A DNA stretch of 64,000 bases from an uncultured Alistipes sp. (GCA_947177225.1 CAMWTS010000008.1:1-64000), one strand, 5' to 3'. Positions 9,110 to 18,121 are shown, counted from the stretch's first letter. The notes: a model not told the origin generated them from the letters alone. Translations and numbers: made by a program.

Positions 9110-10174
9110 ATGAGTTACAACATATTAGCTATTAACCCCGGATCTACTTCGACCAAAATGGCTCTGTTCCGCGACATGGAGCAGGTGAGTGTGCTGACCC
9201 TGCGCCACTCTACCGAAGAGATCTCACGGTTCGACTCGGTCGCCAACCAGTTACAATGGAGATTGGGTCTGATTTTGGAGGCACTCAACCAGGAGAAGAT
9301 CGACATATCGTCGCTCGACGCCGTCATAGGACGAGGCGGACTGCTGCGTCCGATCGAGGGCGGTGTCTACCTCATCAACGAACGCATGTGCCACGATCTG
9401 CGCCACCCCAAGCTGCACCACGCATCTAATCTCGGCGCGCTTATTGCCTTGGAGATAGCCAATATCGTCGGCATCAAGGCCTACATAGCCGATCCGGTCG
9501 TGGTCGACGAGATGCAGGAGGTAGCGCGCATCAGCGGCGTGAAGAAGTGTCCGCGCGTCTCGATCTTCCATGCCCTCAACCAGAAAGCCACGGCACGCCG
9601 CTATGCGGCCGAAGCGGGGCGCGACTATGAATCGATGAACCTCATCATAGCCCACATGGGCGGCGGCATCTCGGTGTCGGCACACCGTCAGGGACGCGTC
9701 GTCGACACCAACAACGCCCTCGACGGCGACGGCCCCATCGCACCCGAGCGTGCAGGCACGGTGCCTGCGGCCGAGTTGGTCGACCTCTGTTTTTCGGCAG
9801 AATACTCTCCCAAGCAGGTCAAGCAGATGCTGACCGGCAAGGGCGGACTGGTCGATCTTGTCGGCAGCAACTCGGTGCACGACATCGTTGTGCGTGCCGA
9901 GAACGGCGACAATGAGGCTCGCACGGCTCTCGATGCCATGTGCTATACCGTAGCCAAATACATCGGCGAGATGGCCGTAGTGCTCAAAGGCCGGGTAGAT
10001 GCCATACTGCTCACGGGCGGCATAGCCTACAATGCCTGCGTCACCGAAGCCATCGACGACTACTGCCGCTTTATCGCTCCTGTGAAGGTATATCCGGGCG
10101 AAAACGAGCTGGAATCGCTGGCCGAGAACGCACTGCGCGTACTGCGCGGCGAGATCGAGCCGAAGGAGTATTAA
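9110..10174 (+). CDS. buk: Butyrate kinase
   Basis: ILAINPGSTSTKMALF N-terminus, AVIGRGGLLRPIEGGVY, IAHMGGGISVSAH, LLTGGIAYN. Confidence 0.95.
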   Translation: MSYNILAINPGSTSTKMALFRDMEQVSVLTLRHSTEEISRFDSVANQLQWRLGLILEALNQEKIDISSLDAVIGRGGLLRPIEGGVYLINERMCHDLRHPKLHHASNLGALIALEIANIVGIKAYIADPVVVDEMQEVARISGVKKCPRVSIFHALNQKATARRYAAEAGRDYESMNLIIAHMGGGISVSAHRQGRVVDTNNALDGDGPIAPERAGTVPAAELVDLCFSAEYSPKQVKQMLTGKGGLVDLVGSNSVHDIVVRAENGDNEARTALDAMCYTVAKYIGEMAVVLKGRVDAILLTGGIAYNACVTEAIDDYCRFIAPVKVYPGENELESLAENALRVLRGEIEPKEY

Positions 10175-10187
10175 CTTCTATAACGAC

Positions 10188-10607
10188 ATGACATCTGTAT
10201 TGATTATCAACGGTCCCAACCTCAACCTCACAGGTCGCAGGCAGACCGACATCTACGGCACACAGAGCTTCGAGGATTATCTCGAAGCTCTGCGCGCACG
10301 TTATCCCCGCATCGTCATCGACGCATTTCAGTCGAATGTCGAGGGCGAATTGATCGATGCCTTGCAGGCTGCCGACGGCAACCGGCAGGGCATAATACTC
10401 AATGCCGGCGGATACACCCACACCTCGGTGGCTCTGCACGATGCCGTCGCGGCGATCTCGACCCCGGTGATCGAGGTTCACATATCGTCGATCCTCGCCC
10501 GCGAGGAGTTTCGCCATACGTCGCTCATCGCCCCTGCGGCACGCGGCACCATCATGGGATTCGGGCTCGAATCCTACCGGCTGGCCATCGAGGCACTGAT
10601 CGGATAG
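10188..10607 (+). CDS. aroQ: Type II 3-dehydroquinate dehydratase
   Basis: LIINGPNLNLTGRRQTDIYG, FQSNVEGELIDALQ, ILNAGGYTHTSVALHDA. Confidence 0.97.
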   Translation: MTSVLIINGPNLNLTGRRQTDIYGTQSFEDYLEALRARYPRIVIDAFQSNVEGELIDALQAADGNRQGIILNAGGYTHTSVALHDAVAAISTPVIEVHISSILAREEFRHTSLIAPAARGTIMGFGLESYRLAIEALIG

Positions 10608-10623
10608 AGAGACAACCGCAATC

Positions 10624-12090
10624 ATGGCAGAGACGGAGTTGAAGACAAAGGTAGTGAGCGGCGTGGTATGGAGCCTCTCCGAGAAGATAGGCACCATGCT
10701 GCTGCAAATGGTCGTCAGCATAATCGTCGCCCGGCGACTCATGCCCGAAGACTTCGGCGTGATGGCCATCATGACCTTCTTCACCTCGCTGGCACTGGCC
10801 ATGGTCGACAGCGGATTCTCGCAGACGCTCATACGCAAGAAGTCGTCGCCCACGGCCGACGAATATAGGTCGGTGGCCGTGTTCAACATGCTCATCGCCG
10901 TCATTTTATATCTGCTGCTCACCGCACTATCCCCCGCCATTGCCGAATTCTACGGCCACCCCGTCATTGCGCGCATAGCTCCCGTGCTGCTGCTGCTGCT
11001 GCCCGTCAACGCCTTGTGCGTGGTGCAGTCGGTGATCTTCACTCGCGAGTTCCGTTTCGCAACGATGTCGAAAATCGTCTTTTTCTCGTCGCTCATCAGC
11101 GGCGCCATAGCCGTCGGCATGGCACTGGCCGGCTGCGGCGTATGGAGCCTGGTGGCACAACGGCTTGCAGCCATGGCAGTCAAGGCCGCCATGTTCCGAT
11201 GGCTCGGCCGACGACCGGCCGAAGCTCGCTTCTCGCCGTCGATACTGCGCGCCATGGCACCGTACAGCCTGCGGCTGCTGGCCACCGATCTGATAACGGC
11301 CGTCTACAACAATCTCTCGCAACTCATCATAGGCAAGGTCTATTCGGCCACCTCACTGGGTTACTTTTCGCAGGCGCAGAAGCTCAAAGATCTGCCCGTC
11401 ACCTCCACCGTACAATCCGTTCAGAGCGTTACGTTTCCCGCTCTGGCCAAGATCGACGGTCAAAGCGGCAAGTTTGCAGAGAGCTATCGCCAGATACTCT
11501 CCATTACGGCGTTCGTCGTACTGCCCGCAATGACCGGACTGATAGCCATAGCTCCCGATATGTTCGCTTTGCTGCTGGGCGAAAAGTGGCTGCCCACGGT
11601 GCCGTACTTCGAAATAATCTGCATCGGCGGCATGTTGTATCCGCTGTCGGTCGTAGCCTACAACGTGCTGAAAGTTCGCAGCGACGGACGCATAATCCTG
11701 CGCTTGGAGATATTCAAGAAGATTGTAATGACGCTGATTCTGGCCTACGTATTCCTCGTCTCACGCAGCATGGAGGCCGTGGCATGGGGTCTTACTGTAA
11801 TGTCGGGCGTGGAGCTGACGATCAATATCGCCGCCTCGCTGCGCTACACGACACTGAGTGCTGCACGCATAGCGGCCACGCTGCTGCCCACGCTTTTGGC
11901 CACCGGCACGATGTTCGCCGCCGTCATGGCCATGCGCACCGAGACTGCCGCTCTGACACTCGGTCTCAGACTCATGGTCTGCATCGCCACCGGTGTCGCC
12001 GCCTATATCTTCGCCGCCGCCGTCATGCGTTCGGAGGCGTTGCGTGAAGTGCTGAACATCGTAAAACGCATGATCTCGCGCAATCAATAG
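10624..12090 (+). CDS. Lipopolysaccharide/polysaccharide flippase (Wzx/MATE-like)
   Basis: About 488 aa polytopic protein with VVWSLSEKIGTMLLQ...IIVARRLMPEDFGVMA, typical of the polysaccharide biosynthesis export family. Confidence 0.88.
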   Translation: MAETELKTKVVSGVVWSLSEKIGTMLLQMVVSIIVARRLMPEDFGVMAIMTFFTSLALAMVDSGFSQTLIRKKSSPTADEYRSVAVFNMLIAVILYLLLTALSPAIAEFYGHPVIARIAPVLLLLLPVNALCVVQSVIFTREFRFATMSKIVFFSSLISGAIAVGMALAGCGVWSLVAQRLAAMAVKAAMFRWLGRRPAEARFSPSILRAMAPYSLRLLATDLITAVYNNLSQLIIGKVYSATSLGYFSQAQKLKDLPVTSTVQSVQSVTFPALAKIDGQSGKFAESYRQILSITAFVVLPAMTGLIAIAPDMFALLLGEKWLPTVPYFEIICIGGMLYPLSVVAYNVLKVRSDGRIILRLEIFKKIVMTLILAYVFLVSRSMEAVAWGLTVMSGVELTINIAASLRYTTLSAARIAATLLPTLLATGTMFAAVMAMRTETAALTLGLRLMVCIATGVAAYIFAAAVMRSEALREVLNIVKRMISRNQ

Positions 12091-13028
12091 TGCTCGAATC
12101 CGTGCCAGTCGACGTCGATGCGCCGCCCGCGATCGAGCCACTCGATACCGCCGTCGGTCGGCTCCACTATCCTGCCTATGACATACAGCTCCGAAGCGAA
12201 ACGCTCGAAGTAATCGCGCCGCAGCCGCTCACACTCATCGGCCGCCACCGTCATCAGCAACTCGTAATCCTCGCCGCCCGTAACAGCCGTCTTGATATCG
12301 GTATCGGTCGGCACCGACTCTATGGCAATGGCCGCTCCTACGCCCGAACGCTCCATGATATGACGCATATCCGAAGCTATGCCGTCCGATATGTCCATCA
12401 TGGCATGCACCTCAGGCCTCAGGCCGAGCCACGCCCCCTCCTCTATACGGGCATTGCCGCGACGATGCAGGCGCGCATGCACGGTCGTACTGTCACCGTT
12501 CAATATGTCGCGCAACCCCGCAGCCGACGATCCCAGTTTACCGCTCACGCATATCATATCGCCGACACGGGCATCTGAGCGTCGTTTGATATCGGCAGTC
12601 GCCATGCGGCCTATGGCCACGACATTTACTGTTATGGCATCTCGCGACGAGGTGGTATCGCCGCCCGCAAGAGCCGTACCCCATCGTTTCGACTCGTCGT
12701 AATAGCCGCGCATGAACTCCTCCGCCCACTCTGCCACAGCATCGGAGGGCAGCGACAGCGACAGCATGGTGGCAACCGGCCGCGCTCCCATAGCCGCCAC
12801 ATCACTCAAATTTACCAGCAGCGACTTGCACCCCACTTCATATGCCGACGATGCCTCGCGCAGGAAGTGAATGCCCTCCACGAGCATATCGGTCGACATG
12901 ACAAGCGACTCGCCGCCGCCTATGTCGATGGTCGTACAGTCGTCGCCTATACGATCGAAGCCGCCGTCGGGCAGCTCGGCGAAGCGGGCAGCCAGAGATG
13001 ATATGAATCCGAATTCAGAGATAGCCAT
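12084..13028 (-). CDS. thiL: Thiamine-monophosphate kinase
   Basis: IGDDCTTIDIGGGESLVMSTDMLVEGIHF, SDVAAMGARPVA, MDISDGIASDM; 3' end overlaps the convergent flippase gene. Confidence 0.95.
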   Translation of the reverse strand: MAISEFGFISSLAARFAELPDGGFDRIGDDCTTIDIGGGESLVMSTDMLVEGIHFLREASSAYEVGCKSLLVNLSDVAAMGARPVATMLSLSLPSDAVAEWAEEFMRGYYDESKRWGTALAGGDTTSSRDAITVNVVAIGRMATADIKRRSDARVGDMICVSGKLGSSAAGLRDILNGDSTTVHARLHRRGNARIEEGAWLGLRPEVHAMMDISDGIASDMRHIMERSGVGAAIAIESVPTDTDIKTAVTGGEDYELLMTVAADECERLRRDYFERFASELYVIGRIVEPTDGGIEWLDRGRRIDVDWHGFEHY

Positions 13029-13236
13029 GATTAAGCAGTTTAGTCTTCGATGCCGGCATCTGCCGCCCCGCCCAACAGCAGCGCGCAATCATACAGAGTC
13101 GGCATACTTATGTCTTAATTAGGTTACAAATGTACGTAAAAACCCACAATCGGAAAATTATTTCCCAAAACTCTTGCATAATTTAATTATAAATCGTAAC
13201 TTCGAATAACAAATATCAGAACTTAGTACCAACAAT

Positions 13237-13701
13237 ATGAATCAAAAGACTCAACGATTATCGATCATTCGCAAAATCATTCGTTCGGAATTCATCTCTT
13301 CGCAGGAGGAGCTGATTAACCGTTTGGAGGAGTGCGGTGTATCGATCACTCAGTCGACGCTGTCGCGCGATCTGAAATTCATGCATGTGGCCAAGGTTCC
13401 GCACAAAGAGAAGGGTTACATATATGTCTTGCCCAACAACACCCGCAACGACATAAGCGTCTCGTCGAACATCACCGACAACATCACGAGCATAGCCTTT
13501 TCGGGCAACCTCTGCATCATACAGACCAAACACGGCTTCGCCTGCGCCACAGCCTCGTCGATCGACAACAAAGGCATATCGGAGATCATAGGCACGGTCG
13601 CCGGCGACAACACCATCATGTGCGTGTTGCGCGAGGATTTCGACATGGAGAGTCTGATGTCGCAGCTGCACATGCTGTTCCCATCGATCAGATCATTATA
13701 A
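13237..13701 (+). CDS. argR: Arginine repressor
   Basis: RLSIIRKIIRSEFISSQEELINRLEECGVSITQSTLSRDLKFMHVAKVP DNA-binding domain and C-terminal oligomerisation domain. Confidence 0.95.
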   Translation: MNQKTQRLSIIRKIIRSEFISSQEELINRLEECGVSITQSTLSRDLKFMHVAKVPHKEKGYIYVLPNNTRNDISVSSNITDNITSIAFSGNLCIIQTKHGFACATASSIDNKGISEIIGTVAGDNTIMCVLREDFDMESLMSQLHMLFPSIRSL

Positions 13702-13719
13702 TGTAGAGACCAAATCGCG

Positions 13720-13761
13720 CGGTAGTATATTGCGACACATTGCAATATACTACCGTTTTTT
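13720..13761 (+). terminator. Strong rho-independent-terminator-like palindrome after argR and directly before araC
   Basis: cggtagtatattgc - gacacatt - gcaatatactaccg followed by TTTTTT; perfect 14-bp stem. Confidence 0.75.
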
Positions 13762-13765
13762 ATAG

Positions 13766-14620
13766 ATGAATCTGCCGCTTCATACCATATCGCAAGTCAC
13801 CGAAGCAGAGACTGCCGTCAGACGAATCGATTTCGGGCAACTCGATTCGCACGACTTACTCTCATACGTCGACTACTCGCATCGCGACGACTACTACATG
13901 TTCGGCATCATACGCAGCGGCGAGTGCACTTTAAATATCGATTTCAACGACTACCGCTTCACTCCCCGCCACATGATGTGCCTCTGTCCGGGGCAGGTGC
14001 ACAGTTTCATCGGCTCCGTGCAGCTATGCGGCATAGGCATTATCGTCGACAGCTCACTGGTCGACGACAACACCCGCCATATCATCGATCGGTACACACT
14101 CGACTACCGTCCGGCAGAGATCTCGCCGATGCAACGCGATGAGCTCGAACGCATATTGGAACTTATCGAGCTGCGGCAGCACACATGCGACGGACATCGC
14201 TCGGCCGGCATCATTCATCACCTCGCCCGGGCTGCCGTCGACATCGTTGCCGAGGTCTTCGTCGAGAACGATCCGGCATGCAACGCCCCATCGAGTCGCA
14301 ATCGCATCATTGCCGCATTCAACGATCTGCTTTCCAAACATATGTCCAGCCATCGGCGGCCGTCATACTACTCCGATCGGCTCAACATATCGACCGTCTA
14401 TTTAAACCAGATCGTCAAGGAGGCCACCGGCATGAATACCGGCAACTATATACGTGCCCGGATAATGCTCGAAGCCAAGCGCATGCTCGCTCACTCCACA
14501 CTTCCGGTCAACGAGATTGCTACTGCACTGGGCTTCGACGACCATGCCTATTTCACCCGTGCATTCACTCTATGCGTCGGCATCAGTCCCGCGTCATTCC
14601 GCCGCAAATACATCGATTAG
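13766..14620 (+). CDS. AraC-family transcriptional regulator
   Basis: C-terminal HTH (RLNISTVYLNQIVKEATGMNTGNYIRARIMLEAKRMLAHSTLPVNEIATALGFDDHAYFTRAFTLCVGISPASFRR) and cupin-like N-terminus. Confidence 0.93.
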   Translation: MNLPLHTISQVTEAETAVRRIDFGQLDSHDLLSYVDYSHRDDYYMFGIIRSGECTLNIDFNDYRFTPRHMMCLCPGQVHSFIGSVQLCGIGIIVDSSLVDDNTRHIIDRYTLDYRPAEISPMQRDELERILELIELRQHTCDGHRSAGIIHHLARAAVDIVAEVFVENDPACNAPSSRNRIIAAFNDLLSKHMSSHRRPSYYSDRLNISTVYLNQIVKEATGMNTGNYIRARIMLEAKRMLAHSTLPVNEIATALGFDDHAYFTRAFTLCVGISPASFRRKYID

Positions 14621-14814
14621 TCCAACTTTCACCTCGATACGTCCATTGCTTTCCTCTGTACAAAGCCGTTACTTTGCTCTGTGAAAAGATGGTTCTTGCT
14701 GCTGCCATAAGACAATGACCGGTCTATGGCCGAATCACGCCGTCGACGACCGGTCAACAGGCACGCACATAACCTCCGAACGAGTAGTTGCAACCGTCTA
14801 AATAAACATATATT

Positions 14815-15042
14815 ATGAGAAACAGACTATTACAGACCCGATTCATAGAGATCGATCCGCACAAGTGCAGAGCCTGCTGGAAATGCGTCGACCAGTGTCC
14901 ACGAAAAGTATTGGAAAAGGTAGGATTCTTCATGCACCGCCACATAAGACTCTCCGACATGGAGGCCTGCATCGGTTGCGGCAAGTGTATCAAAGCATGC
15001 GCACACGGTGTATTTTCGAAGATCGAGCCGCAAGATCTCTAA
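14815..15042 (+). CDS. Small 4Fe-4S dicluster ferredoxin-like protein
   Basis: CRACWKCVDQCP and CIGCGKCIKACAHG motifs in 75 aa. Confidence 0.85.
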   Translation: MRNRLLQTRFIEIDPHKCRACWKCVDQCPRKVLEKVGFFMHRHIRLSDMEACIGCGKCIKACAHGVFSKIEPQDL

Positions 15043-15114
15043 GACTGCGGCGGCCAGACCGGCGAAACCGGCCGGCCGACGACATCGGCCATATCGGGCA
15101 GCGGTCGACGACCG

Positions 15115-15387
15115 CTACTCGATTATGTATACGGTCTCGCCCGGACGTTGCAGATTGAACTGCTCGCGGGCATATGTTTCGAGGAACTCCTCCGAACTGA
15201 GATTCTCGATAAAGAGGCTGTCGGCCTCGATGCCGTGTTGAAGACGGTCTCGCTCGATGCGCATCTCCGACATGCGGCTATGAGTACGCGCAATGTGTGC
15301 CACGGTACGTATCATGACATAGAGCGTGAATACGGCAATGATCGCCGTCAACGCCACCCAAAAACTCCTTGTCAATCTGATCTTCAC
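15115..15387 (-). CDS. FtsB/DivIC-family septum formation initiator
   Basis: Short single-TM protein with coiled coil and ...LSSEEFLETYAREQFNLQRPGETVYIIE C-terminus. Confidence 0.85.
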   Translation of the reverse strand: MKIRLTRSFWVALTAIIAVFTLYVMIRTVAHIARTHSRMSEMRIERDRLQHGIEADSLFIENLSSEEFLETYAREQFNLQRPGETVYIIE

Positions 15388-15413
15388 ACAGCCTCGGTTT
15401 TAGCACTGTCCGA

Positions 15414-16049
15414 CTACGGAATGTGCATGAATTTATGTATCTGTATAGAGATGTTCCACCGCGGATCGGCCTTGGCATACTCCACCATATCGCCTATAAT
15501 GCTCTCGTAGACACTCCACTCCGGTTGCAGATAAAGTCGGCATTTGCGTCCCACGCGTGCAGCGCACTGCTCCGCCCATGCAAAGTCGTCGCGACTCTGT
15601 ATGATGACCTTCAACTCGTCGGCACGCGCAAACGCTTCGTCCAGCGGCGGCATCTGACGCTTGGGCGACAGACACACCCAGTCGAACTCTCCGCTCAGAG
15701 GGTGCGTACCCGATGTCTCGATAAATATCTCCAACCCTCGCTCGTGCAAGGCTCTGGTCAGCGCTCCGAGCGGATATAACAGCGGCTCGCCGCCAGTGAT
15801 GACTATGGCCTGCGCACTGCACGACGAGGCACGCTCGACCACCGTCTCTATATCAGTCGGAGGATACATCTTCGGATTCCACGTATATTTGGCATCGCAC
15901 CAGCGACACCCGACATCGCACCCGCCCAAACGAATGAAGTAGGCCGGCTTGCCTGCATGACGCCCTTCGCCCTGAATCGTATAGAAGTCCTCGACCAGCG
16001 GCAGACGTCTGCCCTCCTGCAACAGATCCTCCGGAATACTACTGCTCAT
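15414..16049 (-). CDS. queE: 7-carboxy-7-deazaguanine synthase (radical SAM)
   Basis: VEDFYTIQGEGRHAGKPAYFIRLGGCDVGCRWCDAKYTWN (CxxxCxxC) and ITGGEPLLYP. Confidence 0.95.
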   Translation of the reverse strand: MSSSIPEDLLQEGRRLPLVEDFYTIQGEGRHAGKPAYFIRLGGCDVGCRWCDAKYTWNPKMYPPTDIETVVERASSCSAQAIVITGGEPLLYPLGALTRALHERGLEIFIETSGTHPLSGEFDWVCLSPKRQMPPLDEAFARADELKVIIQSRDDFAWAEQCAARVGRKCRLYLQPEWSVYESIIGDMVEYAKADPRWNISIQIHKFMHIP

Positions 16050-16581
16050 CTATAACGTAAATATCTTTCAGATTACGTCCCAGCTGATTGTAGTCCAGGC
16101 CGTAACCAACTATAAACTCATTGCCTATCGGCATGGCCACATAGTCGATCTCATACTCGTAGAGGAACTTTTCGGGCTTGAAGAAGAGCGTACAGATCGA
16201 TATGCTCGCCGGCTTGCGCGCTTTGAGATAATCCAACAGATAGTTCATGCTGTGCCCTGTCTCCACGATATCCTCGACGATGATGATGTCGCGTCCCTCT
16301 ATGTCGAAGTCTATGCCCAACTGCTGCTTCACTTCGCCCGTCGACTGCGTGCCCTCATAAGAAGATATCTTAATGAAAGCCAGCTGCGAGCAGAAATCCG
16401 TTTTGCGCACCAGGTCGCTCAGAAACAGAAATGCGCCGCTCAGCACACCCAGGAAAATAGGGGTCTTTCCCGCATATCGCTCGTTGAGTTTGTCGGCGAC
16501 ACGCTGTACGGCAGCGTCGATCTCCGCCTCGGGAATCATGATCTTGAACTGTTTGTCGTGTAGTTTTACCTTTTCAGCCAT
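16039..16581 (-). CDS. hpt: Hypoxanthine phosphoribosyltransferase
   Basis: PIFLGVLSGAFLFLSDLVR, PRPP loop DIIIVEDIVETGHSMNYLLDYL, VDYVAMPIGNEFIVGYGLDYN. Confidence 0.95.
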   Translation of the reverse strand: MAEKVKLHDKQFKIMIPEAEIDAAVQRVADKLNERYAGKTPIFLGVLSGAFLFLSDLVRKTDFCSQLAFIKISSYEGTQSTGEVKQQLGIDFDIEGRDIIIVEDIVETGHSMNYLLDYLKARKPASISICTLFFKPEKFLYEYEIDYVAMPIGNEFIVGYGLDYNQLGRNLKDIYVIDEQ

Positions 16582-16842
16582 AGCCGTAAGATTTTTTTGT
16601 TTCGGAAGATAAAATTAATTTCAAAGATAATAATATTTCCGCAAACATATCACATTTGCGGCCGAAAAAAGTTTCTGTTCGGATATACACACCCGCATCT
16701 TCGCAACAGCCTCACCACTCCCCTCACACGGCGTAGCACACCTGTCCGAGCGACAATCCCGGCGCATCATACCCGACAAACGCCGCATCGCAAAGCGGAA
16801 AACCAAACTGCCATATAGTGAATCTGAAAAGACATGACTGCG

Positions 16843-17335
16843 GAAATAGTCTCGCACAGATTTCTCGCTCACGCTCGAAATGACAAAATGCTGTCACTTC
16901 AAGGGAGGGCATGCCCGACCGTAGGAGTCTCGACATCGGTAATTGTCACTCCGAGGAGCCAAAGGCGACGTGGGAGTCTCTTCTGAATTGTCACTCCGAG
17001 GAGCGACGCAGTTGCGACGTGGGAGTCTCGCTGGCGGGAGCACTGTTTGCCACAACAAAAGAGATTCTCACGTCGGACGTGCTGTCCTCCTCAGAATGAC
17101 AGAACTGTGGACATATCACACATAACTGAGATTCTCACGTCGCGGCCATTGGCCGCTCCTCAGAATGACAACACCGTCATGTCATGTCGAACGAATGTGA
17201 GACATCTGGGAAAGACGTGGCCGACGACATGGTTGTTCCATAAAGACTTGACAATGGAAATTGTCACGCACAGATTTCTCGCTCACGCTCGAAATGACAA
17301 GGCAATAGGAATAGTCTCCTAAGCACCACAACCCC
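16843..17335. repeat. Intergenic island 2: cluster of family A short hairpin repeats, both orientations
   Basis: About eight units such as TGTCACTCCGAGGAGCCAAAGGCGACGTGGGAGTCTC, its reverse-complement relatives GAGATTCTCACGTCGCGGCCATTGGCCGCTCCTCAGAATGACA, CAGATTTCTCGCTCACGCTCGAAATGACA and TGTCATGTCGAACGAATGTGAGACATCTGGG. Confidence 0.9.
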
Positions 17336-17336
17336 A

Positions 17337-17459
17337 TTTTTCGTCAAAAGGCGTTAGTAGCAAGCCGCACGTGAAAAGTCCGCCGATGGGGCGTACTGGA
17401 CGTACGTTCCATTGGCGGACTTGAACGAGGCGACGCTAATGACGCCTTTTCACGAAAAA
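17337..17459 (+). repeat. Family B long-hairpin element, copy 2
   Basis: Outer arms TTTTTCGTCAAAAGGCGTTAGT / CTAATGACGCCTTTTCACGAAAAA; middle arms AAGTCCGCCGATGG / CCATTGGCGGACTT; apex GTACTGGACGTAC. Confidence 0.92.
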
Positions 17460-17479
17460 TGACGTCTTTTCACAGCGCG

Positions 17480-18115
17480 TTATACCAAACCCGCAAATCC
17501 CATAAACGCCATAGCCAGCAGGCCGGCAGAGATCAACGCAATGGGTGTTCCGCGCAAAGCAGAGGGCACGTCCTCCATTTCAAGACGCTCGCGAATACCG
17601 GCAAAGAGGATCAATGCCAAAGCGAAGCCCAAAGCCATGGATACCGAGTAGACTACACCCTGCAACAGAGTCAGCTGCTTCTGCATCATGTTGATGGCCA
17701 CACCCAATACGGCGCAGTTGGTAGTAATCAGAGGCAGGAATATACCCAATGCCTGATAGAGCGAGGGCGACACCTTCTTCAATACGATCTCCACCATCTG
17801 CACGAGAGCGGCGATAACCAGAATGAAGACGATGGTCTGCATGTACTGTATCTCGAAAGGTTCGAGGACATAGGTCTGAATGCACCACACCACGATCGAC
17901 GAGAGTGCCATGACAAACGTAACTGCGGCACCCATACCCATCGAGGTCTCGACCTTCGACGAGACACCGAGGAACGGACATATGCCGAGGAACTGCGACA
18001 ACACCACATTGTTGACGAAGATGCTGCCGATGATGATCGCAAACAGCGTTACTGTCGGCACGGTCACCGAACCGCTGTTGAAAGCCTGTAATATCTCTTG
18101 TGAAATCTCTCCCAT
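17480..18115 (-). CDS. rnfA: Rnf electron transport complex subunit A
   Basis: IFVNNVVLSQFLGICPFLGVSSKVETSMGMGAAVTFVM; operon context. Confidence 0.96.
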   Translation of the reverse strand: MGEISQEILQAFNSGSVTVPTVTLFAIIIGSIFVNNVVLSQFLGICPFLGVSSKVETSMGMGAAVTFVMALSSIVVWCIQTYVLEPFEIQYMQTIVFILVIAALVQMVEIVLKKVSPSLYQALGIFLPLITTNCAVLGVAINMMQKQLTLLQGVVYSVSMALGFALALILFAGIRERLEMEDVPSALRGTPIALISAGLLAMAFMGFAGLV

Positions 18116-18121
18116 AAAGCA

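Noticed and set aside
16911-17125. Short ORFs such as MPDRRSLDIGNCHSEEPKATWESLLNCHSEERRSCDVGVS and similar in islands 3, 4, 6 and 7
   Set aside because: These are translations of the family A DNA repeats (CHSEE...), occur in several frames and both strands, and have no independent coding evidence.
16843-17335. CRISPR array
   Set aside because: Repeats vary in sequence and orientation, spacing is irregular, spacers are themselves shared between islands, and no cas genes are present.
17337-17459. Integron attC site interpretation of family B
   Set aside because: It folds as an imperfect hairpin, but the RYYYAAC/GTTRRRY core sites are not evident, neighbouring genes are housekeeping genes rather than cassettes, and no integrase is seen.
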